Source of the DNA: Deltaproteobacteria bacterium | GTDB taxonomy: Bacteria; Desulfobacterota_B; Binatia; UBA9968 | NCBI GenBank assembly: GCA_030620935.1 | Contig: JAUXIP010000109.1 | Span: 1 to 6,971 of the forward strand | DNA length: 6,971 nt | Direction: 5' to 3' | Part shown: piece by piece, positions 1 to 4,854 of the stretch | Position numbering within the stretch: the stretch's first letter is position 1 | Layout of the letters: every line of letters starts with the position of its first letter | Notes under the pieces: generated by a model | Database searches by the model: none | Seen by the model: only the letters and a program-made list of their open reading frames with translations | What the model was told of the DNA's origin: nothing | Position numbers and translations under genes: made by a program

Positions 1-97
1 AGGTCGCAAGACCTTCGGAGCAATCCGGAGGCAAGATGAATGATCGCTGTGACTTCTACTAGAAGTCGTTACAGGATCCGGCTTATCGATCTACTTT
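1..97 (+). ncRNA. rnpB: RNase P RNA, 3' end (partial, 5' part outside window)
   Basis: This is the catalytic RNA of ribonuclease P, which removes 5' leaders from pre-tRNAs. The 5' part lies left of the window. Visible are a 7-bp hairpin with a GCAA tetraloop (13-19 with 24-30), which fits P18; the conserved stretch AGATGAATGATCGCTG (35-49, CR IV); a perfect 7-bp hairpin (51-57 with 61-67), which fits P19; and the CR V block with the 3' strand of helix P4, TCCGGCTT (77-84), followed by TATCGATCTACTTT. Order and spacing match the 3' third of a bacterial type A RNase P RNA. The mature 3' end is estimated near 97. One oddity is that the block before P4 reads ACAGGA (71-76), where ACAGAA is nearly universal. 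The gene lies upstream of mraZ on the same strand. Identity is quite sure; the exact end is approximate. Confidence 0.9.
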
Positions 98-292
98 AGC
101 CCTAACTTTCTCTCGCTCAAAAAGCGCTCTTCTCCTCTGTCCTTTAAAGTATTCGCCACTTGGCCTTTCATTAACCTGCCGGTAAGCAGTTTGCGCGTCC
201 TATTTTCTCTGTCTTCTTGGATACTTGTCATATCCACTATGTTGTAGAATTTCCGAAGATTTTACCTCATTTATAACTATATATAGTACTAA

Positions 293-321
293 CTCTTTCG
301 GGTGATTGAGAGAGGGTTTTT
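293..321 (+). terminator. Weak Rho-independent terminator candidate
   Basis: CTCTTTC (293-299) pairs with GAGAGAG (308-314) in a 7-bp stem with one G-U pair and an 8-nt loop. Two Gs and five Ts (317-321) follow. The stem is AT/GU-rich and the T run is short, so termination would be inefficient. It may insulate the mraZ promoter from transcription coming out of rnpB about 200 nt upstream. This is tentative. Confidence 0.35.
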
Positions 322-323
322 AA

Positions 324-355
324 GGGGCCAATTTTTTTATTGACAGAATGGCCCC
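324..355. repeat. Inverted repeat enclosing the -35 element
   Basis: GGGGCCA (324-330) and TGGCCCC (349-355) are perfect 7-nt inverted arms separated by 18 nt. The spacer holds a run of seven Ts and the TTGACA hexamer, so the dyad is centred next to the -35 box. This geometry suits an operator for a dimeric DNA-binding protein. It is not terminator-like in either direction because no T run follows an arm. The binding protein is unknown. Confidence 0.5.
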
Positions 356-368
356 AGGAAGCTATAAG
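340..368 (+). promoter_or_regulatory. Sigma70-type promoter of the mraZ operon
   Basis: The -35 hexamer TTGACA (340-345) is a perfect match to the consensus. The spacer is exactly 17 nt, and the -10 hexamer TATAAG (363-368) matches five of six consensus positions. The predicted start of transcription is near 375, giving a leader of about 45 nt before the GTG of mraZ. It is the only strong promoter seen in the window and plausibly drives the whole cluster. Confidence 0.8.
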
Positions 369-369
369 T

Positions 370-404
370 TGCCACTAAGTGGGATAAAGTGGAATAGATT
401 CCCA
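370..404 (+). promoter_or_regulatory. MraZ-box-like repeats
   Basis: TGGGA (380-384) and TGGAA (390-394) form a direct repeat with a 10-nt period, within a wider AAGTGG repeat (377-382 and 387-392). In phase with these lie TGCCA (370-374) and TCCCA (400-404), the latter being the exact reverse complement of the first box. MraZ in E. coli is known to bind TGGGN repeats separated by 5 nt just downstream of its own promoter, and the position and spacing here match that arrangement. Binding by the adjacent mraZ product is inferred from this match. Confidence 0.65.
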
Positions 405-419
405 TAAGGGCACTCAACC

Positions 420-881
420 GTGGAAAATACGTTTCGTGGTAATCATAAACATACCATAGATGCTAAGGGACGTCTAAGCATTCCCGCCAGGTTTCGTGAA
501 GTGCTTCTAGGCAAGGGAGACGATCGCCTCATTATAACTAACTTCGTTGTGGAAGCTACGCGGTGCCTGGATGTTTACCCTCTCGACGAATGGTTTCGTT
601 TCGAGGACGAGGTAAGAAAAAGACCGAAGTTCGATCGACGCGTGGTTCAGTTTCAGAACTATTACCTGTCCAGCGCCTCTGAGTGTGTTGTCGATAACCA
701 AGGACGCATCCTAATTCCGCCTGCGCTGCGTCAATACGCCAACCTCAAGCGCGACGTTATTCTAGTTTCTGCGCTGGAAAAATTTCGCGTGTGGGATAAA
801 GAGGCATGGAAAAAAGTCTTTGCGGATGCTGAAGAGAAATTAATGCAGGATCCCGATTTTCTCGGCGACCTAGGCCTCTAA
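420..881 (+). CDS. mraZ: Transcriptional regulator MraZ
   Basis: MraZ is a DNA-binding regulator that, in E. coli, represses its own operon at TGGGN repeats. The 153-residue product contains both halves of the SpoVT/AbrB-like double domain: the first signature DAKGRLSIPARFR starts at residue 14 and the second, DNQGRILIPPALR, at residue 92. Both keep the DxxGR core. Length is close to the family's usual 140-155. The start is GTG at 420, with AAGGG (406-410) nine nt upstream, and the protein opens with the expected FRGNHKHTID stretch. It is the first gene after the promoter and the repeats, consistent with autoregulation. It is followed not by rsmH, as is common, but by a STAS gene 61 nt downstream. 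The MraZ call is firm. Confidence 0.96.
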   Translation: MENTFRGNHKHTIDAKGRLSIPARFREVLLGKGDDRLIITNFVVEATRCLDVYPLDEWFRFEDEVRKRPKFDRRVVQFQNYYLSSASECVVDNQGRILIPPALRQYANLKRDVILVSALEKFRVWDKEAWKKVFADAEEKLMQDPDFLGDLGL

Positions 882-896
882 TCGGGGAGGTTCATA

Positions 897-929
897 GGGC
901 CTGTCCAGGTTCCGGCAGCCAACAGGCCC
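897..929 (+). promoter_or_regulatory. Stem-loop directly before the STAS ribosome binding site
   Basis: GGGCCTGT (897-904) and ACAGGCCC (922-929) form a perfect 8-bp, GC-rich stem. Inside, GGTT (908-911) can pair with AGCC (917-920), giving a bipartite hairpin. The Shine-Dalgarno AAGGAGGG starts at 930, the very next base. There is no T run, so this is not a standard terminator. It may affect ribosome access, RNA processing or stability between mraZ and the next gene. The structure is seen in the sequence; the role is inferred. Confidence 0.5.
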
Positions 930-942
930 AAGGAGGGAACAA

Positions 943-1305
943 ATGCTGCAGCGAAAATTTATCCAAGACATCTCGGTAATCGACATCACCGGCGACATCG
1001 ATTTTCGAGAGATGATCCGGATCAAGGACGTCATTAGTTCCTTGGTTGAAAAGGAACGGACAAGAGTCGTCTTAAATCTTAAGGCGGTCGATCACATCAA
1101 CTACCTCAGCATCGGAGTATTGGTCGAGCGGCTAAGATTCCTGAGAGATTTGAACGGGGATCTAAAACTTTCAGGCATGAGTCCCTATTTGAGGGATATT
1201 TTCAAAGTCGTAGGGATGGATCAGTTCTTCGAGGAATATTCCTCTCTGGAAGATGCCATCGAGAGCTTTGACGAGGATTGGGAGTGGGACGGGACCTATC
1301 ATTGA
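943..1305 (+). CDS. STAS-domain protein (anti-sigma factor antagonist-like)
   Basis: The 120-residue product spans one STAS domain, the fold of SpoIIAA/RsbV-type anti-anti-sigma factors. Visible are the opening beta strands with ITGDID (residues 15-20), the central VVLNLKAVDHINYLSIGVLV (42-61), GDLKLSGMSPYLRDIF (72-87) and a final helix (about 101-109). In classical members the central loop reads I-D-S-S-G-L-G and a serine there is phosphorylated by an anti-sigma kinase. Here it reads I-N-Y-L-S-I-G (52-58), so that motif is lost, although Ser56 lies nearby. The tail is acidic (ESFDEDWEWD). The start is secured by AAGGAGGG (930-937), five nt before ATG. No kinase or phosphatase partner is in view. 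Its place after mraZ suggests a role linked to division or envelope control, but the partner is unknown. Confidence 0.85.
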   Translation: MLQRKFIQDISVIDITGDIDFREMIRIKDVISSLVEKERTRVVLNLKAVDHINYLSIGVLVERLRFLRDLNGDLKLSGMSPYLRDIFKVVGMDQFFEEYSSLEDAIESFDEDWEWDGTYH

Positions 1306-1390
1306 AAAAGACTCCAGAGCTGCCGATCGGACTGGGAGCACTTTGAGTTCTTAGACGGGAAATAGGGAGCTACAAGGGGAGGGTTATGAC

Positions 1391-1528
1391 ATGAGGGTTT
1401 CGGCTATACCTTGGCACGTTTTTTTGGAGGCCTGCAAGGAGGCAAACAAAGTCAGACTGGAAGGGTGGCTGCGGCGATGGGTTTTCGCCGATGACGGAGT
1501 AAGGCCATCGGTAGAAGCCGCTCGGTAG
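1391..1528 (+). CDS. Possible small protein, 45 aa, unknown
   Basis: An open frame of 45 codons starts at ATG 1391 with a strong Shine-Dalgarno GGGGAGGG (1376-1383), seven nt upstream, and ends at TAG 1526-1528. The product begins MRVSAIPWHVFLEACKEA. It is rich in Arg and Trp (Trp at 8, 26 and 30), has an amphipathic-looking middle, and has no clear signal peptide or membrane segment. I do not recognise the family. Third positions are about 57% G or C, similar to neighbouring genes. The last third of the frame coincides with strong hairpins, and the stop codon lies in the loop of one. It could be a leader peptide whose translation alters RNA folding before rsmH, an independent small protein, or a chance frame. 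The ribosome binding site is the best support. Confidence 0.4.
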   Translation: MRVSAIPWHVFLEACKEANKVRLEGWLRRWVFADDGVRPSVEAAR

Positions 1529-1565
1529 CGGAGCGGCTACGGCGAGACCGTCTACTACGGAGCGG
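1472..1565 (+). promoter_or_regulatory. Set of mutually exclusive hairpins upstream of rsmH
   Basis: Stem A is CGGCGA/TCGCCG (1472-1477 with 1485-1490). Stem B is CCGATG/CATCGG (1488-1493 with 1506-1511) and shares bases with A. A third pairing is CGATGG/CCATCG (1475-1480 with 1505-1510). Stem C is AGCCGCTC/GAGCGGCT (1516-1523 with 1531-1538). It competes with GTAGC/GCTAC (1525-1529 with 1536-1540), and its left arm can also pair with a second GAGCGG at 1560-1565. No T run follows, so a Rho-independent terminator is not seen. The competing stems resemble an attenuator or a translation-controlled leader, but this is inference. Confidence 0.4.
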
Positions 1566-1608
1566 GTGAGGGCGGATCGGAACGGAGTGCGGATAGAGTG
1601 TCCCTTTT

Positions 1609-2538
1609 ATGGCTTACAAGCATGCGCCGGTGATGGTGCGCGAGGTTACGGAACTTCTAAGACCCGATGCGCATAAGAAGTATCTCGACGGGACCGTGGG
1701 AGGGGGTGGGCACGCAGAAGAACTTTTGACAAGAAGTAATCCAGACAGCCTAGTGCTGGCTTTAGATTGGGACGCAGAGGCGATTGCAGCGGCCCGTCAA
1801 CGGCTTAGAAGATTCGGGAATCGCCTGATTGCCAGGCGCGCGAATTTCACAGAGGCGAAGGCAATCATGAATGAGATTGGCTGGGAAGGTGCGGATGGAG
1901 TCCTGCTTGATCTGGGGCTTTCCTCGCGCCATATCGAGTCCCCGGAGCGTGGATTCAGCTTCCGGGCTGAAGCCAGACTCGACATGCGTATGGACCAGCG
2001 TCAATCGCTGGATGCTTATCAGATGGTCAATACGTTTCCCGTGCCGGAGCTGGCGAAGATTTTACGAGAGTACGGCGAAGAGCCGGCAGCTCGTCGTATC
2101 GCATTGGCCATCGCTTCGGAGCGCGAGAAAAGGCCGATCCGGACCTCCGCTGAGCTGGCGCGGATCATCACGGGTGTTGTTGGAAAGAGGCGTGGCAGAA
2201 TCCATCCTGCTACGAAAACCTTTCAGGCTCTGCGTATCGCAGTGAATCAAGAGTTGGAAAATCTGAAAGGTTTTCTGGAAGAGGGCTATGCATTACTTTT
2301 GCCGGGGGGAAGGATGGTGATCGTCTCTTTTCATTCGTTGGAGGATAGGCTGGTTAAGAACGCCTTTCGGAAATGGAACAAAAGCTGTCTTTGTCCTCCC
2401 AAAATCCCTTTTTGTGCGTGCGGGTGGAGCCAGAAGATTAGGCTCCTGGCTTCAAGACCTCTTCTTCCCTCTCGGGAAGAAATCCGAATGAATCCCCGTG
2501 CCCGCTCTGCCAAGCTCCGAGCCGTGGAGCGGCTCTAG
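1609..2538 (+). CDS. rsmH: 16S rRNA (cytosine(1402)-N(4))-methyltransferase RsmH
   Basis: RsmH (MraW) uses S-adenosylmethionine to methylate N4 of C1402 in the decoding centre of 16S rRNA. The 309-residue product has the usual family length and motifs in order: HAPVMVREV near the start, the SAM-binding DGTVGGGGH (27-35), LLDLGLSS (99-106), GFSFRAEARLDMRMD (115-129), HPATKTFQALRIAVNQEL (199-216), FHSLEDRLVK (241-250) and the end motif NPRARSAKLRAVERL (295-309). A cysteine cluster CxC-x6-CxC lies at 260-271, as in part of the family. The ATG at 1609 gives the expected N-terminus, and an in-frame TAG at 1594 rules out a longer form. Unlike its neighbours it has no clear Shine-Dalgarno; the 12 nt before ATG are AGTGTCCCTTTT. 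This, with the structured leader, suggests separate translational control. Confidence 0.97.
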   Translation: MAYKHAPVMVREVTELLRPDAHKKYLDGTVGGGGHAEELLTRSNPDSLVLALDWDAEAIAAARQRLRRFGNRLIARRANFTEAKAIMNEIGWEGADGVLLDLGLSSRHIESPERGFSFRAEARLDMRMDQRQSLDAYQMVNTFPVPELAKILREYGEEPAARRIALAIASEREKRPIRTSAELARIITGVVGKRRGRIHPATKTFQALRIAVNQELENLKGFLEEGYALLLPGGRMVIVSFHSLEDRLVKNAFRKWNKSCLCPPKIPFCACGWSQKIRLLASRPLLPSREEIRMNPRARSAKLRAVERL

Positions 2539-2549
2539 GAAGGTCCGAC

Positions 2550-2897
2550 GTGGCTGTAACTGCAGGACACAAAATATGGGGGCTAGGTATCCTCAAAAAG
2601 CGGCAAGTCAAGCGAGCCGGTTTGCAAAGGCGACGGCGGGTTTTTTTCTCTGCCGTTCTATCGGGAGTCTGCTTGGTTTGTCTCGCGCTGCTGCATGTCT
2701 GGCTGCGCCTTCAGGTGTTTCACCTGGGATATGTTCTTTCTACGACAAGCAAACTGCAAAGCCAACTTGAACAGGAAAGTCGAGAGCTCAAAGTTGAGCT
2801 GGCGACTCTCTCGTCTCCACAGCGCTTAGAACAAATGGCCCGCTCACGCTTGGGGCTGAAAGAGCCGGAGAAGGGCCAGATAGTTATATTGCCATGA
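2550..2897 (+). CDS. ftsL: Cell division protein FtsL
   Basis: FtsL is a small bitopic membrane protein that, with FtsB and FtsQ, links the divisome to the FtsW-FtsI septal synthase. The 115-residue product shows the expected plan: a basic cytoplasmic N-terminus (KKRQVKRAGLQRRRR, residues 16-30), one membrane segment (about 31-52), a periplasmic coiled coil (about 62-88) and a closing RLEQMARSRLGLKEPEKGQ (92-110) typical of FtsL. The start is GTG at 2550, supported by AGGAAGG (2537-2543) overlapping the rsmH stop. It follows rsmH by 11 nt and its stop overlaps the ftsI start. FtsL sequences diverge strongly, so the call rests on architecture, C-terminal pattern and the position between rsmH and ftsI. 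Confidence 0.92.
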   Translation: MAVTAGHKIWGLGILKKRQVKRAGLQRRRRVFFSAVLSGVCLVCLALLHVWLRLQVFHLGYVLSTTSKLQSQLEQESRELKVELATLSSPQRLEQMARSRLGLKEPEKGQIVILP

Positions 2898-4849
2898 GAC
2901 GCTCTTTGAAAAAGGTGAGGCCTCGCCTCGCTTTCTCAGCGCTTCTTTTCTGTTTGATGTTTCTTGCTGTGGGATGGCGCGCCTTTCAGCTCCAAATCAT
3001 TCAGGGGCATAAGCTCAAACGTTTGGGCGAAAAGCAGCATTTCCAGGAATGGATACTGCTTCCAAGACGGGGCTCGATTCTAGATCGTGCCGGCGAGCCT
3101 TTGGCCATCAGCCTGGAGGCTCAGTCTGTCTACGTCAGGCCCCGTCGGGTGAGAGATCCGGATAGAGTCGCCCACTCTTTGGCTCGGGTCTTGGGCCTGG
3201 ATCTGAGAGAGGCGCAAAAGAGTTTGCGGACAAGGAGACCGTTTGCCTGGGTTAAACGTCAGATTGCTCCTAGGGAGGCTGAGGGGATCAAGGCGCTGCA
3301 GTTGGAAGGAGTAGGCATGTACTATGAACCCAAGCGGTACTATCCCCAGGGTCGGCTTGCAGGACAGGTGATCGGCTTTGCAGGCAGAGATTCTCAAGGG
3401 CTCGAGGGCATCGAGCTTGAGTACGACTCTTACATTCGTGGTGAGACCGGCTCATCGGTCGTCGAACGCGATGCGCTGGGACGTAAGGTTCTTGTCAGAG
3501 GAGTAGAAGAACTCCAAATACCTCCCGGCGCCGATATTCATTTGACGCTGGACACCTCAATCCAACACTTGGTGGAAAAGGAGCTGGAGGCGGTCGTTGC
3601 CGAGTTTGAGGCGAAAGCGGGTATTGCCATTGTCGTGGAACCTTTCACGGGGGAGGTCCTGGCCATGGCCAATTATCCGCTCTTCGATCCCAACAATTTT
3701 GCTCGCTACTCCGCCCAAGAATGGCGCAATCGAGCCGTAACGGACAGCTTCGAGCCCGGCTCGACTTTTAAAGCGATCCTGGCTGCCGCTGCTTTGGAAG
3801 AAGGGGTGGTGGGCAAGGAGGATCTCTTTTACTGCGAGTTGGGGAAATATGTCTACGGGGGAAGGACCATCCACGACCATCGCAAACACGGATGGCTCCC
3901 TTTTTATAGAATTCTCCAGTACTCCAGCAATATCGGCGCGACCAAGGTGGCAGAGAAACTTGGGAAAGAACGCTACTTCAAGTACATCCAGAAATTCGGC
4001 TTTGGTCGTGTCACCGACGTTGACATGCCGGGTGAAGCAGCCGGTATGGTCCGGCCGCCGGAAAGATGGGCCCCCGTCGACTTGGCCACGCACGCTTTCG
4101 GCCAAGGGATTGCTGTTACCCCGATCCAGCTAACTATGGCTTATGGGGCGATTGCCAATGGAGGCTTTCTGATGCGTCCTTTTGTGATGCGCCGGGCATT
4201 AGGTCCGGATGGGAAAGTCCTTGTGGCAAACCACCCTCATGTCGTTCGTCGGGTCCTTTCTGAAAAAACGGCCCGCTTGCTGACGTCAATGCTCAAAGGA
4301 GTTGTGAGCGATGAGGGGACAGGCGTGATGGCCGATGTGGAGGGATTTGAGGTTGCAGGCAAGACCGGGACGGCTCAGAAGCCGGATCTAGCCAACGGTG
4401 GATATTCTGACAAGAAGAGAGTGGCTTCCTTCATCGGTTTTGTCCCGGCGGATGATCCCCGCTTGGTTTTGTTGGTTTTAGTGGATGAGCCGCAGGTGAA
4501 CGTTTATGGCGGGGTGGTGGCGGCCCCGGCTTTTCAAAATATTGCTCGCGGAGTTTTGCGCCATCTCGGTGTCGTGCCGGAGACACGTGAAGCCCTGCCT
4601 TTTGTGAAAGCCTCAAGGGAGAATTGGGTCTCTGCGGAGCACAGGAATGGGAAAGGCAGGGTCATGCGGGAGAATGCCCTGCTGGTTCCGGACTTTGTCG
4701 GTCTCAGTCTGCGCGAGGCCGTAAGCAAAGCTAGGGCTCTAAGGATCAAAGTAGAAATGTACGGAAACGGCTATGTGGTTAAACAATCACCGGTCCCAGG
4801 CGCGGCTTGGGAAAAGAATGCAATGTTGCGTTTGAATCTGCAAGGTTGA
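2894..4849 (+). CDS. ftsI: Septal peptidoglycan transpeptidase FtsI (PBP3/SpoVD-type) with PASTA domain
   Basis: This class B penicillin-binding protein crosslinks peptidoglycan at the division septum together with FtsW. The 651-residue product has a basic start, one membrane anchor (about 11-33), the RGSILDRAGEPLA signature of the N-terminal pedestal domain (59-71), and a transpeptidase domain (about 240-560). All three active-site motifs are present: STFK with nucleophile Ser290, SSN (344-346) and KTGT (490-493). A C-terminal segment (about 597-651, VPDFVGLSLREAVSKA onward) is a single PASTA domain, absent from E. coli FtsI but seen in SpoVD-type and some deltaproteobacterial proteins. ATG 2894 overlaps the ftsL stop by 4 nt (ATGA) with no close Shine-Dalgarno, pointing to translational coupling. 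pbpB or spoVD are alternative names. Confidence 0.95.
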   Translation: MRRSLKKVRPRLAFSALLFCLMFLAVGWRAFQLQIIQGHKLKRLGEKQHFQEWILLPRRGSILDRAGEPLAISLEAQSVYVRPRRVRDPDRVAHSLARVLGLDLREAQKSLRTRRPFAWVKRQIAPREAEGIKALQLEGVGMYYEPKRYYPQGRLAGQVIGFAGRDSQGLEGIELEYDSYIRGETGSSVVERDALGRKVLVRGVEELQIPPGADIHLTLDTSIQHLVEKELEAVVAEFEAKAGIAIVVEPFTGEVLAMANYPLFDPNNFARYSAQEWRNRAVTDSFEPGSTFKAILAAAALEEGVVGKEDLFYCELGKYVYGGRTIHDHRKHGWLPFYRILQYSSNIGATKVAEKLGKERYFKYIQKFGFGRVTDVDMPGEAAGMVRPPERWAPVDLATHAFGQGIAVTPIQLTMAYGAIANGGFLMRPFVMRRALGPDGKVLVANHPHVVRRVLSEKTARLLTSMLKGVVSDEGTGVMADVEGFEVAGKTGTAQKPDLANGGYSDKKRVASFIGFVPADDPRLVLLVLVDEPQVNVYGGVVAAPAFQNIARGVLRHLGVVPETREALPFVKASRENWVSAEHRNGKGRVMRENALLVPDFVGLSLREAVSKARALRIKVEMYGNGYVVKQSPVPGAAWEKNAMLRLNLQG

Positions 4850-4854
4850 TCAGG

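Larger units (their letters stand above)
98..419. other. Gene-free region between rnpB and mraZ
   Basis: No convincing coding frame, tRNA or known RNA was found here. The first part (about 98-240) is pyrimidine-rich and shows only 4-bp hairpins. The middle (about 240-320) is AT-rich and contains a perfect 12-bp palindrome ACTATATATAGT (276-287) and a weak terminator-like hairpin. The last 100 bases hold the promoter, inverted repeat and MraZ-box-like repeats listed separately. A strong rnpB terminator is not visible right after the RNA. Confidence 0.6.
1306..1608. other. Structured spacer/leader before rsmH
   Basis: This 303-nt interval has no gene of usual length. It contains the small ORF at 1391-1528, a nested set of hairpins at 1472-1565, and a G-rich stretch with repeated CGGA (1558-1593) just before rsmH. 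Bases 1306-1375 show nothing beyond an imperfect stem of CTCC-type arms. No sigma70 promoter or standard terminator was recognised. An actinobacterial RNA element called the mraW motif is known upstream of this gene in other bacteria, but I see no evident match to it. Confidence 0.5.

Noticed and set aside
1..14. Small hairpin AGGTC-GCAA-GACCT at the left edge
   Set aside because: It can pair on its own, but in RNase P RNA this stretch more likely pairs with bases left of the window, so it is not listed separately.
225..250. Possible promoter TTGTCA ... TAGAAT
   Set aside because: The spacer is only 14 nt, too short for a sigma70 promoter, and a much better promoter lies at 340-368.
276..287. 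12-bp palindrome ACTATATATAGT
   Set aside because: It is an AT alternation in an AT-rich spacer and may be chance; no flanking symmetry or repeat supports an operator.
2498..2770. Forward open frame spanning the rsmH-ftsL junction
   Set aside because: It overlaps the conserved RsmH end and FtsL in a different frame, with no family resemblance.
3557..4105. Long antisense open frame (182 codons) within ftsI
   Set aside because: It lies fully opposite the conserved transpeptidase domain, shows no recognisable family or ribosome site, and is a by-product of ftsI codon use.
4807..4854. Upstream TTG start for murE, overlapping ftsI by 43 nt
   Set aside because: It adds 16 residues not typical of MurE. 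ATG 4855, just after the ftsI stop, fits the family start and operon spacing.
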